From Palaemon carinicauda (lineage: Eukaryota; Arthropoda; Malacostraca; Decapoda; Palaemonidae), in assembly GCF_036898095.1 (NCBI RefSeq), contig NC_090739.1:104451386-104515385 (forward strand): DNA of 64,000 nucleotides, written 5' to 3'. Position 1 is the first letter of the stretch. Each line of letters starts with the position of its first letter. Of the stretch, positions 26,194-36,584 are shown piece by piece. The notes below the pieces were generated by a model. The model did no database searches and was not told where the DNA came from. It saw only the letters and a list, made by a program, of their open reading frames with translations. Made by a program: the position numbers and the translations under genes.

Positions 26194-27060
26194 TGGACTT
26201 CCTCGTTTATGTGCGGGAGGAAATGCGCCTTTCGGTCTCGGCGGTGAAAGGCTATCGCTCAGCCTTAAGCCTTGCCTTCAGGCTGAAAGGAATAGACATT
26301 TCCTCCTCGCTGGAACTTTCCTTACTCATACGTAGCTACGAGCTTACCTGCCCTCAGTCCGAAGTGAGACTGCCTCCTTGGAATGTGGTTCGGGTCCTCA
26401 GGGCTCTGAAGAGACCTCTGTTCGATCCATTACGCCAGGCCTCTGACCAACACCTGACTTGGAAGACGGTATTCCTGCTCGCTCTGGCTTCGGCCAAGGG
26501 AGTCAGTGAACTTCATGGTCTCTCATACGACGTCGCCCATTCAAGGGGATGGGGGGAGGTAACGTTCAAGTTCGTCCCTGAGCTTGTTGCCAAGACTCAG
26601 AACCCTGGAGTTCTGGACCCACGGTTCGACTCCTTCAGGGTTGTGAGTCTCCGCTCCCTAACAGATGACCCAGATCACCTGCTACTCTGCCCAGTAAGAA
26701 GTCTGAGACGTTATCTGAAGAGAACAGCTGCAGTCCGTCCCCGCGTGCAAGCCCTGTTTGTGAGCACGGGTAGGACGAAGAGGAGGGTCACCAAGAACAC
26801 CATCTCAGCCTGGACTTGACGGACCATCCATCATGCCTTGAATCCAGACCCTCCTCCGTCACATCGCCCTAGGGCACATGATGTCGGGCATCGCCACGTC
26901 CCTGGCCTTCAAGAGAAACTTCTCTGTGACGCAGGTTCTACAAGCTGGAGTCTGGAAGCATCAGACGGCCTTCACAGCCCACTACCTGCAGGAAGTGACC
27001 CACAGGATTCTTGATACATTCTCTATCGGCCCTGTGGTGGCTGCACAACAGCTGGTCTAA
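25870..27060 (+). pseudogene. Tyrosine recombinase, element B, inactivated
   Basis: In another frame that overlaps the end of the RT gene. The N-terminal SAM-like core-binding part has SAGVYQAKWRVFCGW and MRLSVSAVKGYRSALSLAF. The first catalytic Arg is replaced: SAKGVSELHG here against SAKRVSELHG in G. A TGA at 26817-26819 replaces an Arg codon (CGA in G). A one-base deletion follows at about 26881-26885, inside the HDVR box. The last part (26878-27060) still has FTAHYLQEV with the predicted nucleophilic Tyr and ends QQLV, stop at 27058-27060. The family integrates the circular DNA made by DIRS elements. Confidence 0.88.
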
Positions 27061-27537
27061 CCTCAGGCTCCTTAATGGACAGGTAGCAGAAGGTTGAGGG
27101 CACTGTTACCCGGTTTTAGTCTGCGTGAATGAAAGAGTATGTCTGGCCCTAACTTCTTTCTTCATCCTCCCCTCTCTTGGGGAATGCAGCATCCTGGTTC
27201 TCTGCATAGCTGACCTCAAACCTCTGCAGATAAACCATGCTTCCTTGTGTTCCTAGTATTAAGTACAATACTGTCGCGTACCCCATACCCTGACGAGGTG
27301 GTATTGGGACGTCCTAGCCTAGAATTCCATATAAAGGACTTCAGGTCAACTTCCTAGGACGAGTCACACTTCATTCCTTCACACACAACCTATGTAGGCC
27401 GCTCGTTTCTTGCGTAGCAATAAACTTGTGAGGTGCAGGGACACTTTCTCAAAGTGCTGCGCACTCGGATTCTGAATCCCCAGGTAAGCCAAAGCCAGTA
27501 AGGCTGGGGACTTTCCACCCTGCCTAAGGGTAAGTTA
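27061..27537 (+). other. Element B 3' untranslated segment
   Basis: Follows the recombinase stop and is conserved in A (33981-34458) and G (55119-55599), for example gaggctccttaatgg and accatgcttccttgtgttcc. No open frame. Probably a transcript 3' region that carries signals for reverse transcription. Confidence 0.7.
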
Positions 27538-27640
27538 CCCTATGTAAATAGCGTGGTTTGTATTTCGGTTATGGAACAAATGACAAATTCGAAGATAATT
27601 TGTATTTTTCCTAACCATACAAACCTTAGCTATTTACACA
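27538..27640 (+). repeat. Element B internal complementary region
   Basis: Reads, inverted, as the right outer end fused to the left outer end: ctatttacac...aggaaaaatac, then ttcgaatttgtcat, then ttgttcc(g/a)taaccgaaatac. This is the DIRS hallmark used to join the ends into a circle. Confidence 0.88.
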
Positions 27641-27892
27641 TATTTGCCCGCCAGTCCTGTCCCCCGAGACAAGTCCTACCTCTAAGTAAAGTGAGGCAGC
27701 TCACCAGTGTGTGGAGGGGGGAGGGGTAGCTAGCTACTCCTCCCCTACCCCCGTGCTAACTAGTGCGGGGGTAGTTTAACCCTCGTTAAAATCTAATGGC
27801 TCGTCACTTCAGCTACGCCGAAAGTAAACCCTATGTAAATAGCTAAGGTTTGTATGGTTAGGAAAAATACAAATTATCTTCGAATTTGTCAT
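27641..27892 (+). repeat. Element B right inverted terminal repeat
   Basis: Inverse of the left ITR, with cgtcacttcagctacgccg and aaccctatgtaaatagc. It ends gaatttgtcat. A central GC hairpin surrounds the cccctaccccc words near 27750. Confidence 0.88.
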
Positions 27893-30800
27893 GTTCCCCC
27901 TCCGAACATCCTTCGAGGGAGGAACTAAGTACTACGGTCTCTCCTACCGGTGATTCTCCCCCTCGGGGGAGTTCACTTACAGAGACTCCTCCGCGGAGGC
28001 CTTACGATGGTCAGCTTGCTGATCCCACGGCACCTAGAGGGCGTATAAGGCGGAAGGCTTGTCCTCCCCTTCGCCTCAGAGACCTTCCTTCTCCTCACAA
28101 GGGAGTTAGGAGGCGCCTCTTCGGCTTGTCATCCCCGCAGTCCTCGGCGGACGAGACTCACCGTTCACCGTTCCTGCCAGCTACCACCACAGACCTCTCA
28201 GGAGATCGTTCGCGATCCCCTTCGGAGGTAGGTCGTCCTTCGGGACCCTGTGACCTGTCACCCTCCAGACCTGCTGACCTGCCGTCACCCTTCAAGGCTG
28301 CTGATGCACTATATGCACCTTCTAAACCTGTCATTGCGCAGGCACCGGTCCCTTCGGGGCACAAGGGACTTGAGCGCAAAACTGCGCCTCAATTCCTTAA
28401 GCGCCAGGTTTTCCCCGCGCGCCATCACGCTGCTGTTCCTGACTTAGCGCCACAGCGCTCGCCTGCGCGCGTGCGCGCACCCGTTCCTGTTCCTGACTTA
28501 GCGCCACAGCGCTCACCTGCGCGCGTGCGCACACCCGTTCCTGTTCCTACGCGCCAGGGTTCCCCTGCGCGCCCACAATCTACTGCGCTCCGGCGCCCAC
28601 CAGCAGTTCCTGCTATAGCGCGCCAGTGCTCACCTGCGCGCAAGCGCTCACCTGTTCCTGTTGCAGCAAGCGCAGTCCAAGAGGCACCTAAGTTAACGCA
28701 CAGGCGCTCACAGGTACCTCTAGACCCTCAGCGCACTAAAGGAGTTAATCGCGATGCGCGCCCAACTCACGCAGTCGTTCCTGATACAGCGCACAAGCGC
28801 TCACCAACGCGCCAGCGCACTTCTACGTTGCAGCGCACTGTCCAGGAGGTTCCTAAGTTAGCGCACGGGCGCTCACAGGTACCCCTGGATTCACCGTCCA
28901 GACTGCGCAATCCTGTGCGCGATGCACGCCCAACTCAGCAGCGCACACCTGTGCGCCCGAATCCTGTTGCGCGCCCATCGCAGCAACGAACCGCTGTGCA
29001 CCCGCACCCTGATGCGCGCCCACGATCTCCTGTGCGCCCACGATCTCCTGCGCGCCCACGATCTCCTCAGGGGAAAATACCTGCACCACCTGCGCGCAAA
29101 CTCACCTTCGCGCTATTACGATGCTGCGCAATCGCGCCCTCGTCCCGTGCTTCCAGATACGCGCTACTGCGCACTCGCGGCCAACAGTCTAGCTCGCACG
29201 GGCTTTTCACCAGGTTCCTGCGCACCCGCGCACACGCGATCAAATGATTGCTCCCATCCAGCCTTCAACTCCGCCTCACGTTCCAGCTCCTGCACGCCAC
29301 ACACCCTCGCCATCTCCTGCGCACGCGAGCGAGCGCGAAATTCCTACTGCGCACGATCCAGGCCAGGGCTCATCGCGCGACCACTAGCGCAATTTGCGCC
29401 CCGATAGCCCGCGCGATCACGCGTGAGATTTCACGGGGCTTCAGGCGGACAGGTCATTGTCTCGTTTCCCTCCCCTGAAGCGCAGAACAGCGGGCTCGCC
29501 GGAGGAGGGGAGGTTTCCGGACAGGTCTAAGGACACTTTCTTTTCAGCTTCGTTCCAGGCGAACCCTCGTTTGTCGACTCCTCCTAGGGATCGAACGACC
29601 CCCTTCCCTCCAGAGGGAGTGTCTGACAGCGCGACTGTCTGCCAGCAGCCCTGGTTTGGGACCATAGTCAGAGGTCTTATGCAGGCTTTTAAGCCTGTGT
29701 TCTTTGAACTGGGTCACAAATCAGTGGCGGCTTCCTCTCGCCTGAAGAGGAAGAGAGGAGTCCCCTCCGTGGTGATTTCTCCTAGGGCTAAGCTGTCTCT
29801 TAGGAAATCCTTGCGCAAGGCTCCTTCTCCCCCCCCCTCCCCCAGACTTTCTCTCCTTCCCCTGCGTATGAGGATTTCCCATCTTCAGGGGAGTCGGGCG
29901 AGCCGGTCCGTTCCCCCATCGCACCAATGGGAGAAACTCCGCCTCTTCCCGAGAAGTCTTCTCGCACAGGGGTGGAGAAGAGCCTGCATCCATCATTACT
30001 AGAGTCCTGTATCCCTCCCAGGAGGGAACCGAAGGACACAAAGACTGTTCTAAGTCTTCGGCAAGGATCAGACAGGAGCCAGCTAGATCTTCGGAGAATG
30101 TTCACGAGTCACCCCAGGAAGTGCCACTGGGGACGGGAGACTTTGCTGCTAGTCCTTCAGGAGGAGAGCACCAAGAGTCAGAACATGCGTTCTGGCAAGT
30201 TCTGACCCTCATGAAGAACCTCAACGGGTTTCCGGACCCAGAGATTCCTCCTCGTGAGGGTAAGGACACGGTCTTGGACTGAGTCTATGGCACCCAGAAA
30301 CCCTCTAGGGCCAGTGCAGCTTTGCCCTGGTCACAAGGGATGAAGAGTGCCAGAGACAAGGTTGAAGGCCAGCTCTCTGAGCTTGCCGCCTCCAACAGAT
30401 CCAGCGCCGGTAACAAGCTCCTCCCTCCTTCTCGAGTCCATCAGAGGAGGTCTTTTGAGATCCTAGAGGAGACTTGTTTGGGTCTTCCTGTTCATCACTC
30501 CGTGGAAGAACTCACTGGGGGAGTCCCTCAAAGAGAGACTCCAACTGGCACGTGTCCTATTCTGCTACCGAGATCCTAAGCCAGGAGAAGGTAGCGAAGT
30601 GTGCCATGCAGGCAACTTCGTGGCTTGACATCTGGCTGGGGTCTCTGGGCATCCTGGTGCGGTCTGAAGATCTGTCCAAGGAAAGCACTAGGAAGGCACT
30701 GGAGACATTCTTACTCTCAGGCACGCGGACCATCGAGTTTCTGGCCCACCAAGTCTCGAGCTTGTGGGCCAACACGATCCTCAAACGACGGGACGCAGTG

Positions 30801-31133
30801 GCTGAGAGATTTCACCAGGTCCCCAGTTCCGACGTTAGCAGGCTCAGACACACTTCCGTTCTCGGTAAGAGTTTGTTTGAGCCGAAGGACGTGGAGCTAA
30901 CCGCTGAGAGGTGGAGGAAGTCCAACCAGGATTCCCTCCTCCATAGGGCCCTGACATCGAGGCCCTACAAACCTCTAGCAACCCAACAGCCCCGTCCAGC
31001 TAAGGATGCGAAGAAGACAACAGCAGCAAAGCCAAAGGTGTCTAAGCCCTTTCCTGCCAAGGGCAGGAGGGGCAAGAAGTCCTCCAGGGGATGTAAAAAT
31101 CCTAGAGGGAGCGGCCGAGGCCGTAAACACTAG
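27893..31133 (+). pseudogene. gag: Gag remainder, element A
   Basis: Continues the gag begun at 18893 after the B insertion. It opens with PSEHPSREE and passes through RRRLFGL into a long Pro/Arg/Ser/Ala linker with repeats such as QRSPARVRAPVPVPDLA (two units near 28440-28560). Frame changes occur near 29250-29460, 30000 and 30230-30320, with a TGA near 30280, so it is not translatable as one protein. The conserved C-terminal block (WLDIWLGSLGILV, FLAHQVSSLWANT, FEPKDVELTAERW) is open from about 30500 and ends with a basic GSGRGRKH and stop at 31131-31133. Confidence 0.82.
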
Positions 31134-33173
31134 GATTGGCAGTCCCCCTGCATGTCCACCAGTGGGGGGATGTCTACAAAGTTGCGCGACAAGGTGGCAG
31201 CAACTCGGGGCAGATACCTGGACAATTTCCGTGATCGGTCAGGGTTATCGCGTCCCGTTCACAACATCTCTACCTCCCCTGACAGCGAAACCAGTGTCAT
31301 TGAGCTCCCTTACCATGGGATCGGTAAGGGGGTAGGCCCTCCAGGCCGAAGTCGAGACCATGTTAAAGAAGGACGCTCTCCAAGAGGTAGTGGACGGGTC
31401 CCCAGGCTTCTACAGTCGACTCTTTCTTGTAAAGAAGGAGTCTGGAGGCTGGAGACCAGTCATCGACCTCTCAACCCTGAACAGGTATGTCAAACAGACA
31501 CCGTTCAGCATGGAGATGGCAGACACGGTCAGACTTGCAGTGAGACCACAAGACTTCGTGTGTACACTGGACCTGAAGGACGCGTTCTTCCAGATCCCAG
31601 TCCATCCGTCTTCAAGGAAGTTCTTAAGATTTTGCCTAGACGACAAGATCTACTAGTTCAAGGTGCTGTGCTTCGGTCTCTCCACAGCTCCTCAGGTCTT
31701 CACCAGAGTGTTCACCCTGATATCATCGTGGGCTCACAGGATCGGCATCCGTCTCCTCCGTTACCTGGACGACTGGCTGATCCTAGCAGACTCGGAGGCA
31801 ACCCTTCTTCGCCACCGAGACAAGCTTCTCGAACTTTGCCAGGATCTAGGGATCATGGTAAATCTCGAGAAGTCCTCTCTGCAGCCCTCTCAGAAACTGG
31901 TATACCTGGCATGGTCATAGACACCAATCTCCACAAAGCCTTCCTATCAGACGACAGGATAGCAAGGCTGAGGAAGGTCGCAAGGCCTTTCCTCAAACAA
32001 GAAGAACTTCCAGCCCAAGCGTGGTTACGTCTCCTCGGCCATCTCTCCTCCCTGGCCATTTGGTTCCCAACGGTCGCCTCAGAATGAGATCTCTCCAGTG
32101 GCGACTCAAGTCCCGGTGGAATCAAGGACACGATTCCCCGGACACTGATCCCTATGGGTCATGCGGAACAGATGGACCTCCAGTGGTGGGTGGCAGACGA
32201 GAACCTACGAAAGGGAGTGGATCTTCTCGTCCTTCCCCCGGATTTGATGTTTTCGGACGCATCAAAGAAAGTGTGGGGGCCCCACGTTCTGAACCACAGG
32301 ACCTCAGGCCTGTGGTCAGAATCAGAAAAGTACCTTCACATAAACCTGCTAGAAATGAAGGGCGTATTCCTGGCACTTCAGAAGTTCCATCAGGTCCTGG
32401 CTGGCCACTCTGTGGTGGTGATGAGCGACAACACCACAGTGGTGGCTTATATCAACAAGCAGGGAGGTACCTTTTCACAACAGCTATCCCATCTTGCAGT
32501 AGAGATACTGAGATGGTCCGAAGTCCACTCAGTCACACTATCGACTCGCTTCATTCCAGGCAAGAGGAATGTGCTCGCCGACAGTCTGAGCAGAGCGACG
32601 CAGATAGTGAGTACCGAGTGGTCTTTGGATTTTTAAGTAGCCAACTTTGTGGGGTTCCCCAACTGTGGATCTGTTCGCTACAGCGCTGAACTTCAAGCTC
32701 CCGCTGTACTGCTCCCCAATCCCGGACCCCAAGGCTCACTGGCAAGATGCCTTCCAACAATGGTGGGACAACATGGATGTTTACGCCTTTCCCCCGTTCT
32801 GTCTGATGAGGACAGAATATCGGTCAGTCTATCGATGACCCTGATAGCTCCGCTGTGGCATCACGCAGAATGGTTCCTGGACCTTCTGCAACTCCTTATG
32901 GAGCTTCCGACAGAACTCCCTCCACGTCACGAGCTACTCAAACAACCACACGCCAACATCTTCCACAAAGCCGTAGCTTCGCTTCGACTTCACGGCTGGA
33001 GACTATCCAGCATCTCTTCACTGAGAGAGGACTTTTGCAACAAGTTGCGAATAGGATGTCTGAACACCTGCGCAGGTCATCCGCAGGGGTCTACCAGGCG
33101 AAGTGGCGAGTTTTCTGTGGTTGGTGTCGTGGAAGGGGTATCTCTCCACTTGATGCCACTATTCCAGCAATAG
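31134..33173 (+). pseudogene. pol: RT-RNase H-methyltransferase-like, element A
   Basis: Begins overlapping the gag end. Sister-conserved text (ACPPVGGCLQSC) leads to the RT. It is interrupted near 31335 by a stop, by a stop near 31654 (TAG in the codon after DDKIY), by a frameshift near 31910 and by a further frameshift near 32085. Still recognisable are TLDLKDAFFQIPVH, the YLDD box near 31770, FSDASKKVWG (RNase H, where Gly-Trp is altered to Val-Trp), EMKG and MSDNTTVVAYINKQGG near 32430, then VDLFATALNFKLP and VYAFPPF. A short deletion removes text around 32640 (sister sequence DPLVSNKVLTL). Confidence 0.82.
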
Positions 33174-33980
33174 GCTATCACTCAGCCTTAAGTCTAGCCT
33201 TCAGGCAGGAAGGAGTGGACATTTCTTCCTCGCTGGAACTTTCTCTACTCATACGAAGTTATGAACTTACCTGCCCCAGAAGTGAGACCTCCTTCATGGA
33301 ATGTGGTTCGAGTTCTCAGGTCTCTGAAGAGACCTCCCTACGAACCATTACGCCAGGCATCAGATCGCCACCCTACTTGGAAGACGGTGTTCCTGCTAGC
33401 TTTGGCTTCGGCCAAGCGAGTCAGCAAACTACATGGTCTCTCATACGACATCGCCCATTCAAGGGGATGGGGGAAGGTAACGTTCAGGTTCTTCCCTGAG
33501 TTTGTTGCCAAGACTCAGAATCCGGGAGTGCCGAACCCTCGGTTTGACTCTTTCCAGGTTTCGAGTCTTCATTCTGTAACAGATGACCCAGACCATCTCC
33601 TACTGAGCCCAGTAAGGAGTCTGAGGTTGTATCTTAAAAGAACAGCTGCAGTTCGTCCCCAGGTGCAAGCTTTGTTTGTGAGCACTGGGAAAACGAAGAG
33701 GAGGGTCACCAGGAATACCATCTCGGCCTGGATTCGCAAGGTAATACACCTGGCCTTGAATCCTGATCCTTCTCCGTCACATCGCCCTAGAGCACATGAT
33801 GTCAGGGGCATAGCTACGTCCCTGGCCTTCAAGAAAAATTATTCAGTGACGCAGGTCCTGCAAGCTTGGGTGTGGAAGCGTCAGACGACCTTCACAGCCC
33901 ACTACCTGCAAGACGTGACACACAGGAGACTCGATACGTTCTCTATCAGCCCTGTGGTGGCTGCACAACAGCTGGTCTAA
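32855..33980 (+). pseudogene. Tyrosine recombinase, element A
   Basis: The N-terminal half is open from 32855 (SAGVYQAKWRVFCGW). Compared with B and G it lacks about 25 residues of the core-binding domain between TIPAI and YHSALSLAF, near 33170. A frameshift near 33280 moves to the frame that is open to 33980. The catalytic half looks complete: SAKRVSKLHG (Arg I), RAHDVRG (His-x-x-Arg), WVWKRQTTFTAHYLQDV (Trp or His position and the nucleophilic Tyr), ending AAQQLV. The deletion and frameshift make it inactive. Confidence 0.85.
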
Positions 33981-34458
33981 CCTGAGGCTCCTTAATGGTC
34001 AGGTAGCAGAAGGTTGAGGGCATTGTTACCCGGTTTTAGTCTGCATGAATGAAAAGGTTTGTCTTGCCCTTATTCTTTTCTTCATCCTCTCCTTCCTTGG
34101 AGAAAGCAGCATCCTGGGTTCTCTGCACAGCTGACCTCATACCACTGCAGGTAAACCATGCTTCCTTGTGTTCCTAGTATTAAGAGTAATACTGTCGTGT
34201 CCCCATACCCTGACGAGGTGGTATTGGGAAAGTCCTAGCCTAGAATTCCATCTGAAGAACTCCAGGTCAACTTCCTAGGACTAGTCACGCCCTTCACCTT
34301 CACACACAGCTTATGTAGGCCGCAGCAGTTTCACAGCATGCTAACGAGGCCCAGGAACTCCTTATTTCTTGAATACTTACACACTCAAATAGGGAGTCCC
34401 CGGGCAAAGCCAAAGCCAGTATGGCAGGGACTTACTGCCCTTCCTAAGGGTTGAGTCA

Positions 34459-34560
34459 CCCTATGTAAATAGCGTGGTTTGTATTTCGGTTACGGAACAA
34501 ATGACAAATTCGTAGATAATTTTTATTTTTCCTAACTATACAAACCTTAGCTATTTACAC
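34459..34560 (+). repeat. Element A internal complementary region
   Basis: Same arrangement as in B: ccctatgtaaatagcgtgg, then ttcggttacggaacaaatga, then attcgtagataat, then aaaccttagctatttacac. Confidence 0.88.
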
Positions 34561-34813
34561 AAATTTGCCCGCCAGCCCTGTCCCCCTTCAAGTCCTACCT
34601 CTAAGCAAAGTGAAGTATTCACTCGTGTGTGTGAGGGGGGGGGGGGTTTAGCAAGCTACCCCTCCCTACCCCCTGCTAACTAGCGGTGGAGTAATAAACC
34701 CTCGTTAAAGTTCTAATGGCTCGTCATTTCAGCTACGCCGAAGTAACTACCCTATGTAAATAGCTAAGGTTTGTATAGTTAGGAAAAATTCAAATTATCT
34801 ACGAATTTGTCAT
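34561..34813 (+). repeat. Element A right inverted terminal repeat
   Basis: Inverse of 18559-18760 (gctcgtcatttcagctacgc), ending acgaatttgtcat. A run of G near 34646 differs from the sister copies. Confidence 0.87.
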
Positions 34814-34887
34814 TTTTACTAGTTTGTGACCTGGGAATTGGGGTCAGGGGCACTTTCCCCCTGGCTAGCTCTGTGACCTGGGGAAAG
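34814..34887. repeat. Host tandem-repeat unit resumed after element A
   Basis: actagtttgtgacctgggaa and ggggtcaggggcactttcc match the units at 18188-18235, so this is the other half of the target site of A. Confidence 0.75.
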
Positions 34888-35580
34888 ATGGTCTCTTCCC
34901 ATACTAACAAACCTTACGTTATTTATTGTGGATTATCTTTCGGCTAAGCTGGAAGGTAGCTATCAGACTAAAAGTGTGGGGGGGCATCCCTGCCTAATCA
35001 CTTGAAGTTACCCAGCCGCCTATATATATTTTTACAGCTGTGAGCTACGTCACTTTTTTTTCTTTTGGCTTGTAGAGAGTGTATGTCTCCTCTCTCCTCC
35101 AAAGGCTGCCTTTGGACCTTGCAATTTTTTTTGCTTTCTCTTTTCAGGTGTGCTTGTACATTACTACTTCTTGCTGCCCTCATGCGGAAGTGTTCTGGTC
35201 GCAAGGGTGTTGTTTGCTGTCCCCTCATGTCTTCGGTAGATACCTACCCGAACTCCTTGTGTCCAATGTGTTGAGGGCATCGCTGCGAGCAGGGTTCGCC
35301 CTGTGATGAGTGCAGGGAGTAGACTGGTTCCCAATGGGAGAAGTTTGGATGGCGCAGGAAGAAGGCGAAGAGCGATCTCTCTCCCTCACGGGCAAATAAA
35401 GCACGTTCTTCTTCTCGCACGCCCAAACCTCTTTTTCTGGAGCTCCTCGCTCGCTTTCCTCCGGGAGGCATTTCAGCAGAAGTGCAGATCAAATACTGTA
35501 ACACCTTGGCAACCTCGGGGTACTGGGGGCCGTGGTTGCTTCCCCTAGAGGAGTAACTTCACCGCCAGCTTGCCAGGGAG
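34888..35580 (+). pseudogene. gag: Element D left end and gag start
   Basis: The 5' end resembles the family ITR: ttcccatactaacaaacctt, then atctttcggctaagctgg near 34937. Gag starts at ATG 35182 with CPMC-type Cys cluster text (SLCPMC, stop, then GHRCEQ), broken by TGA near 35272 and TAG near 35320, then a basic WRRKKAKSD segment. The text stops being recognisable before the F junction at 35581. Confidence 0.65.
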
Positions 35581-35612
35581 CCATTTTATGAATAGAACTT
35601 ACCTGGCAGTTA
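35581..35612 (+). repeat. Element F left ITR, outer part
   Basis: ttatgaatagaacttacctg, then gcagtta. Cut by the Tigger insertion; the TA at 35611-35612 is the target duplication. The inner part follows at 39459-39625. Confidence 0.85.
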
Positions 35613-36078
35613 CAGTGAACCCTCGCTACTTCGCGGTTCGACAATCGCGGATTCACCACTTCGCGGGGTTTTCCCATAACCCATATATATATACATATCG
35701 CGGATTTTCCGGAAAATTCGAAAATACCGCGAAATCTGAAGATAACCAAATACGATATTTTGTTACCTGTAATTCCATTAATACTGTAATTAGTAATATC
35801 TGCTCTTACTGATTGTTCATTGCATTACATATGATATATAATTCAGCACAGAAAGAAATAAAACACGAAAAGAGAATGTGATCATACGATAATTCAGTAC
35901 GTAGTAAAATTAAATCGAACATGAAACGCAAATCAGATGCAGTCATACCATATTAGAATGGTGTGTACTGTAATGGATGTGCTTCTTTTCCATGAATCTT
36001 TTGTATGTATACGTACGTAGTACAGTACTGCATCCAATAATATTCTTTGTTGCAAAAATCACATTTCGAATACTGTAA

Positions 36079-36118
<40 letters not shown>

Positions 36119-36137
36119 TAAAATAGCGTACGTAAAT

Positions 36138-36250
36138 TTTTATTATTATTGTTATTATTATTATTATTGTTGTTGTTGTTAATAAAATTATTATTGTTAT
36201 TATTATTAATCATTATTATTATTATTATTACTGTACAGTATTATTATCAT
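36138..36250. repeat. (TTA)n-like trinucleotide repeat
   Basis: Imperfect TTA/TTG triplets; the minus-strand frame encodes an Asn run. Lies in the 5' part of the Tigger element. Confidence 0.9.
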
Positions 36251-36584
36251 TATTTATTATTATTACGGTATTGTACTTAATCTACGTACGTTCAGTATGC
36301 GCGGGGGCATCTTCTATGAGTAACCAACGCGCCATAGTACTAAGACGGGTTGTGATTGGTTCAAGCGCTGATAGATGACGAATCAAAACTCAAGTTTTGT
36401 TATCTAGCCTGTGATTGGTGTTTTGCCCGCATCTTCTACCCGCAGCATCAAAGTTCTCGCGGGGCTGCATCGTTCACTTTCTCTTTCCGCGTATTGCTGA
36501 GTAGACGTTCTTAACTTTGTGAAGTTTAATCTGTGCTGTGTGCGACTGTTTTAAGTTGAACTTTTTGTTGAACTTTCTGTTACA

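Larger units (their letters stand above)
19541..27892 (+). mobile_element. DIRS element B (inserted in A)
   Basis: An 8.35-kb full-length DIRS element with a left ITR (19541-19730), gag, RT-RNase H-MT, tyrosine recombinase, an internal complementary region (27538-27640) and a right ITR to 27892. Same family as A and G. The coding frames are decayed. It lies in the gag of A in the same orientation, and no clear target duplication is visible beyond a GTT-like triplet, as expected for tyrosine-recombinase integration. Confidence 0.92.
18559..34813 (+). mobile_element. DIRS element A (interrupted by B)
   Basis: A DIRS-type retrotransposon. Its left inverted repeat starts with gttccgtaactgaaatac at 18561, and its right end closes with gaatttgtcat at 34813. 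Sequence 19541-27892 inside it is a second complete element (B). The gag text of A stops at gctgaaggcttag near 19540 and resumes at ttccccctccgaacatcc at 27895, exactly as the uninterrupted gag of B reads near 20470. Without B the element is about 7.9 kb. Flanks match adjacent units of the host tandem repeat. Confidence 0.9.
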
